Below are positions 60,739 through 64,000 of a stretch of DNA of 64,000 bases, one piece after another. The notes beneath the pieces are model-generated. The model did no database searches and had not been told where the DNA came from. It saw only the letters and a list, made by a program, of their open reading frames with translations. Positions within the stretch are counted from its first letter, which is position 1; each line of letters begins with the position of its first letter. Position numbers and translations under genes: made by a program. The DNA is from Nonomuraea dietziae (lineage in GTDB: Bacteria; Actinomycetota; Actinomycetes; Streptosporangiales; Streptosporangiaceae): NCBI RefSeq assembly GCF_014195505.1, contig NZ_JACIBV010000001.1, positions 1,922,001 through 1,986,000 on the forward strand, written 5' to 3'.

Positions 60739-61346
60739 GTCTGCTCGACCTCGCCCCCGTGGTGCCCGTCGTCGTCATCGACGACGTGGAGACCGCCGTG
60801 CCGATGGCGCGCGCCCTGGTGGAAGGTGGCCTGCCGGTCATCGAGGTCACGTTGCGCACGACCGGCGCGCTGGAGGCGATCTCCCGCATCGCCGCCGAGG
60901 TGCCCGACGCGGTGATCGGTGCGGGCACGATCCGGACTTCCTCCGATATTTCGGCATCTGTGGAGGCTGGGGCCAAGTTCCTGGTCTCCCCCGGGACGAC
61001 TCCGTCGCTGGTGGACGCTCTGCTGGCAAGCGGGGTGCCCTTCCTGCCCGGCGCCGCGACCGCATCGGAGGTCATGGCCCTGGCCGAACGGGGCATCGGC
61101 GAGCTGAAGTTCTTCCCCGCCGAGGCCGCGGGCGGCCTGCCGTACCTCAAGTCGCTGGCGGGGCCGCTGCCGGACGTCAGGTTCTGCCCGACGGGCGGCA
61201 TCAGGCTCGAGACCGCGCGTGACTACCTCGCTCTGCCGAACGTCGGCTGCGTGGGCGGCACCTGGCTCACCCCCGCCGACGCGCTGGCGACCGGTGACTG
61301 GGAGCGCGTGAGAAAGCTCGCCGCGGAGGCGGCCGCGCTGCGCTGA
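60735..61346 (+). CDS. eda: KDPG aldolase
   Basis: A 203-residue class I aldolase splitting 2-keto-3-deoxy-6-phosphogluconate into pyruvate and glyceraldehyde-3-phosphate. Signatures: Glu in VIEVTLRTTGAL, FLVSPGTTPSLV and the Schiff-base Lys in ELKFFPAEAAGG near 125, then FCPTGGI. It closes the Entner-Doudoroff operon. Confidence 0.95.
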   Translation: MSLLDLAPVVPVVVIDDVETAVPMARALVEGGLPVIEVTLRTTGALEAISRIAAEVPDAVIGAGTIRTSSDISASVEAGAKFLVSPGTTPSLVDALLASGVPFLPGAATASEVMALAERGIGELKFFPAEAAGGLPYLKSLAGPLPDVRFCPTGGIRLETARDYLALPNVGCVGGTWLTPADALATGDWERVRKLAAEAAALR

Positions 61347-61455
61347 GAACGGTGCCGGGCCGAGAACGGGCCGGGCCGAGAACGGCCACCCGGGCAGAGA
61401 ACGGTGCCGGGCAGAGAACGACCACCCGAGCCGAGAACGACCCGAGCCGAGGACG
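61345..61455. repeat. Degenerate tandem repeat with GAGAACG core after eda
   Basis: GAGAACG starts at 61345, 61362, 61378, 61397, 61414 and 61433, with GAGGACG at 61449; spacing is 16-19 bases. It begins in the stop codon of eda and is non-coding. Confidence 0.7.
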
Positions 61456-61574
61456 ACGCCTGGCCTGGGACGGCGCCGAACCGAGAGACCCGGATGAGAC
61501 TCGTCGGCGGGACAACCTCCCTCGCCCGCCGCCGGCCATGAGCGCGCCGTGACCCGGCGCGGCGCTCGTGGAAC

Positions 61575-61610
61575 AGGCCCGTGGCGCGCACCCCGCGCCC
61601 CGGGCCTTTC
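61575..61610 (+). terminator. Terminator of the zwf-edd-glk-eda operon
   Basis: AGGCCCGTGGCGCG and CGCGCCCCGGGCCT form a 14-bp stem with one mismatch and a 5-base loop, followed by TTCC. Confidence 0.7.
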
Positions 61611-61960
61611 CGCTGTCCTCGCAGCGGCTGGGACCGCTGGGACGCAGCTCGCGGCGGTATCATCGCGGGATGGGCGCACCGAGGGAAGTGATCTTTGCCA
61701 TCCGCCTCGGCCGCTTCCACGCGAGCCTTCCCAGCGCGCTCTCCCACCCCTTCACGGGCTCCCCCGCCGTGCCTGGCCACGGCTGCGCCACCCCTCTCCG
61801 GCGGCGTGCCGCCCCGGGCGAAGGCGCCATACGCCGACTTGACGCGGAGCACGAGAGGATTCGAATTGACTGTTGGGCATGAGATCAGGAAGCTGAGCTG
61901 CCCCATCAGCGATGATGGAAGCATCAACCATGGCGACGAAGCGCCTTCCGGGGGGACGAG
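61611..61960. other. Intergenic stretch before lepB, no gene recognised
   Basis: About 350 bases. Several overlapping open frames exist, all low-complexity and without SD. It presumably holds the lepB promoter; no convincing -35/-10 pair stands out. Confidence 0.4.
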
Positions 61961-62683
61961 GTGGACGTGATCGGTGAAGACGCGCAGCAACGCGCCGAGG
62001 ACGGCAAGAGCGACAAGAAGAAGGGCTCCTCGTGGAAGGAGCTGCCGATCCTCATCGTCGTGGCTCTCGGCCTCGCCCTGCTGATCAAGACGTTCATCGT
62101 CCAGCCGTTCTACATCCCGTCGGAGTCGATGGAGAACACCCTGCTGATCAACGACAGGGTGCTGGTGAACAAGCTCGTCTACCACACGCGCGACATCGAG
62201 CGCGGCGACGTCATCGTCTTCAACGGTGAAGACTCGTGGGATCCCGAGGTCGTCACCGAGGAGCCGACCAACCCGGTCACAGGGGCGCTGCGCTGGGTGG
62301 GCGAGCTGTTCGGGCTCGTGCCGGGCGAGAAGGACTACATCAAGCGGGTCATCGGCGTGCCGGGCGACACCGTCAAGTGCTGCGACTCCAAGGGCAGGGT
62401 CACGGTCAACGGCGTGCCGCTGGACGAGACGAGTTACCTCTTCCCCGGCGACGAGCCCTCCGACCGTCCCTTCGAGGTGAAGGTGCCCGCGGGAAGGCTG
62501 TGGGTCATGGGCGACCACCGCTCGGTCTCCTACGACTCGCGCGGCCACACGGGCGACCCCGGCGGCGGCACGATCGCGGTCGACAACGTGCTCGGCAGGG
62601 CCTTCGTGATCATGTGGCCGGTCTCGCGCTGGACCTCCCTCGACATCCCCTCGACCTTCGATCAGCCGGGTCTGAAGAAGTGA
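61961..62683 (+). CDS. lepB: Signal peptidase I
   Basis: A 240-residue S26 peptidase: N-terminal membrane helix (PILIVVALGLALLIKTFIVQPF), catalytic Ser in IPSESMENTL near 54, catalytic Lys in YIKRVIGVPGD near 128, and GDHRSVSYDSR. It removes signal peptides outside the membrane. GTG 61961 follows GGGGGGACGAG; GTG 61967 is an alternative. Confidence 0.95.
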   Translation: MDVIGEDAQQRAEDGKSDKKKGSSWKELPILIVVALGLALLIKTFIVQPFYIPSESMENTLLINDRVLVNKLVYHTRDIERGDVIVFNGEDSWDPEVVTEEPTNPVTGALRWVGELFGLVPGEKDYIKRVIGVPGDTVKCCDSKGRVTVNGVPLDETSYLFPGDEPSDRPFEVKVPAGRLWVMGDHRSVSYDSRGHTGDPGGGTIAVDNVLGRAFVIMWPVSRWTSLDIPSTFDQPGLKK

Positions 62684-62690
62684 GCGCGGG

Positions 62691-63359
62691 TCAAGGACCG
62701 AGATAGGCCAGAACGGCGGCGACGCGGCGATGGACGTCGCCGCTGTTCTCCAGGCCGAGTTTGGTGAAGATGGCGTTGACGTTCTTCTCCACCGACGACA
62801 CCGACAGGTGCAGCGCCCGCGCGATCCCGCCGTTCGATCTTCCTCTGGCCATCTCGCGCAGCACGTCGCGCTCGCGCGGCGTCAGCTCCTCCTGCTCGGC
62901 CCGCACCGCACGCCTGGCCAGCAGCCCCTCCACCACCTTGGGGTCGATCACCGAGCCGCCCGAGGCGACCGCCCTGATCGCGCCGAGCAGCTCCTCCAGG
63001 TCGCCCACCCTGTCCTTGAGCAGGTAGGCGAAGCCCTCGGTGCCGTGCTTGAACAGCTCGAAGGCGAACAGCGCGTCGGAGTACTGCGAGAGCACCACCA
63101 CGCCGACCCCAGGATGCTCGGCGTGGACGCGGTGGGCGGCGTCGATGCCCTCGAAGCCCGCCCTCCACGCGCCTCCCGGCATCCTGATGTCGGTGACGAC
63201 GACGTCGGGCGCGAGTCTGCGCACCGCGTCGAGCAGCTCGTCGGCGTCGCCGACCGCGCCCACGACGCTGACCTCGCCCGACAGCTCGAGCAGCCGCCGT
63301 GTTCCCTCCCGCACCAGGTAGTGGTCGTCGGCCACCACCGTGCGCAGCCGCTCACCCAT
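62691..63359 (-). CDS. NarL/LuxR-family response regulator
   Basis: A 222-residue regulator: receiver with DDH near 10-12, phospho-Asp in VVVTDIRMPGGAW, Lys in YLLKDRVGD; C-terminal LuxR helix-turn-helix LTPRERDVLREMARGRSNGGIARALHLS. It overlaps the stop of the histidine kinase by 8 bases. Confidence 0.95.
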   Translation of the reverse strand: MGERLRTVVADDHYLVREGTRRLLELSGEVSVVGAVGDADELLDAVRRLAPDVVVTDIRMPGGAWRAGFEGIDAAHRVHAEHPGVGVVVLSQYSDALFAFELFKHGTEGFAYLLKDRVGDLEELLGAIRAVASGGSVIDPKVVEGLLARRAVRAEQEELTPRERDVLREMARGRSNGGIARALHLSVSSVEKNVNAIFTKLGLENSGDVHRRVAAVLAYLGP

Positions 63360-64000
63360 CGACAGGCACCCAGGCCGTCATCTGTGTTCCCTTCCCCGGG
63401 GCGGCTTGCATCTCCAGCCCTCCGCCGAGGGCGTCGAGGCGGTCGGCGAGCGTGGCCAGGCCGCGTCTGGCGGTCGTGGCGGGGTCGAACCCCCTGCCGT
63501 CGTCGACGACGCGGGCGTGCAGGCGGCCCTCCTCGCGGTCGAGCCGCACCTCTATCCTCGTCGCCGCTGCGTGCTTGAGCGCGTTGGCGACGGCCTCGCT
63601 CACGGTGAAGTACATCGCGCCCTCCACCTCGTCGGAGAAGCGGGTGGCGCGCAGGCCCTCGCCCGCGCTCACCTTCGTGGGCACCGGCAGCTTCGCGCAG
63701 CGCTCCTCGACCGCCTCGACCAGGCCGCCCTGCCCGAGCGCGGAGGGGTGGATGCCGGCGGCGAGCTCGCGCAGGTCCGTCAGGGTCTGACGGGCCTGCT
63801 CGCGCAGCTCGGTGAGCAGGTCGGCGCCGCCACCCGTGGCCCTGGCCAGCTCGAGCCCCGCGATCAGGGCGACGAGCTGCTGCTGGACGCCGTCGTGGAT
63901 GTTGCGCTCGATGCGCCGCCGCTCGGCCTCCTGCGCGTTGACCAGCCGTACGGCCAGCCCTTCGCTCTGGATGGCCAGCCCCGCGGGTACGGCCAGCGCC
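63352..64000 (-). CDS. Sensor histidine kinase (HisKA_3 type), 5' end beyond the window
   Basis: The reverse frame is open to the window edge. It contains the dimerisation/phospho-acceptor motif RRIERNIHDGVQQQLVAL, the linker LRELAAGIHPSAL and an ATPase domain (ISEAVANALKHA-like AVANALKHA, DDGRGFD, GLATLADRLDALGG). The N-terminal sensor part is missing from the window. It pairs with the overlapping NarL-type regulator. Confidence 0.92.
   Translation of the reverse strand, partial: ALAVPAGLAIQSEGLAVRLVNAQEAERRRIERNIHDGVQQQLVALIAGLELARATGGGADLLTELREQARQTLTDLRELAAGIHPSALGQGGLVEAVEERCAKLPVPTKVSAGEGLRATRFSDEVEGAMYFTVSEAVANALKHAAATRIEVRLDREEGRLHARVVDDGRGFDPATTARRGLATLADRLDALGGGLEMQAAPGKGTQMTAWVPVDG

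Overview
The window is high-GC DNA with GTG starts, Shine-Dalgarno boxes of the GGAGG type and actinobacterial families throughout: a RamB-type regulator, glucosyl-3-phosphoglycerate synthase, F420-type oxidoreductase, mycothiol-dependent DinB-like enzyme and DmdR/IdeR iron boxes. Gene content, including a complete Entner-Doudoroff operon, suits a filamentous actinomycete of the Streptosporangiaceae (Nonomuraea-like). The genus is an inference. No rRNA, tRNA or CRISPR array was recognised.

Layout. (1) 1-7.7 kb is an arsenic/thiol-stress island: a partial ArsR, an ArsM methyltransferase fused to an ArsN/PAT-like acetyltransferase, a scar of two fused gene remnants (flavin monooxygenase and M28 peptidase), a second ArsR, an MFS exporter, a flavoprotein with CC motifs at both ends, a 45-residue protein, a 42-residue peptide with eight cysteines, a SigZ-like ECF sigma factor, a third ArsR with a Cys-rich tail, and another flavin monooxygenase. 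Three copies of a TTYGACA-N4-TCKAA operator tie the second ArsR to both the reverse operon and the Cys-peptide/sigma operon. (2) 8.0-10.85 kb is a decayed integrative element inserted in the 3' end of an acyl-CoA dehydrogenase gene. The displaced 3' end of the target gene, a frameshifted tyrosine integrase remnant and paired 20-bp repeats remain, with a collagen-like secreted protein as cargo. (3) 10.8-18.8 kb holds acyl-CoA dehydrogenase, a TetR/MFS pair with tandem palindromes, a methyltransferase, gpgS, and a RamB-like regulator divergent from isocitrate lyase. (4) 18.8-26 kb holds an MFS exporter, a secreted metzincin with a PKD domain, a Ser/Thr kinase, an iron-box-controlled siderophore-interacting protein and an esterase.

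(5) 26.5-36.2 kb has a three-gene ABC-2 exporter whose first gene seems to start at ATT, a YcnI-like copper protein, and a LolA-like lipoprotein carrier with ABC genes next to an OmpR-type two-component system. (6) 36.2-54 kb holds TetR/saccharopine-dehydrogenase-like, FolP2-like, LysR, a neutral zinc metallopeptidase, a LytR-CpsA-Psr protein, a spermidine-synthase-like membrane protein, a cytoplasmic subtilase with a small partner, an arginase-like protein lacking one metal-ligand histidine, a drug ABC exporter with TetR, and an S4 ribosomal protein divergent from a DUF2470 gene across two overlapping iron boxes. (7) 53.4-64 kb holds an unusual OmpA lipoprotein, a ROK regulator divergent from zwf-edd-glk-eda (the full Entner-Doudoroff route from glucose to pyruvate plus glyceraldehyde-3-phosphate), signal peptidase I, and a NarL-type two-component system cut by the window edge.

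The strongest candidate for an undescribed system is the Cys-peptide/SigZ/ArsR unit at 5.2-7.7 kb, where nearly every protein carries CC or CxC motifs.
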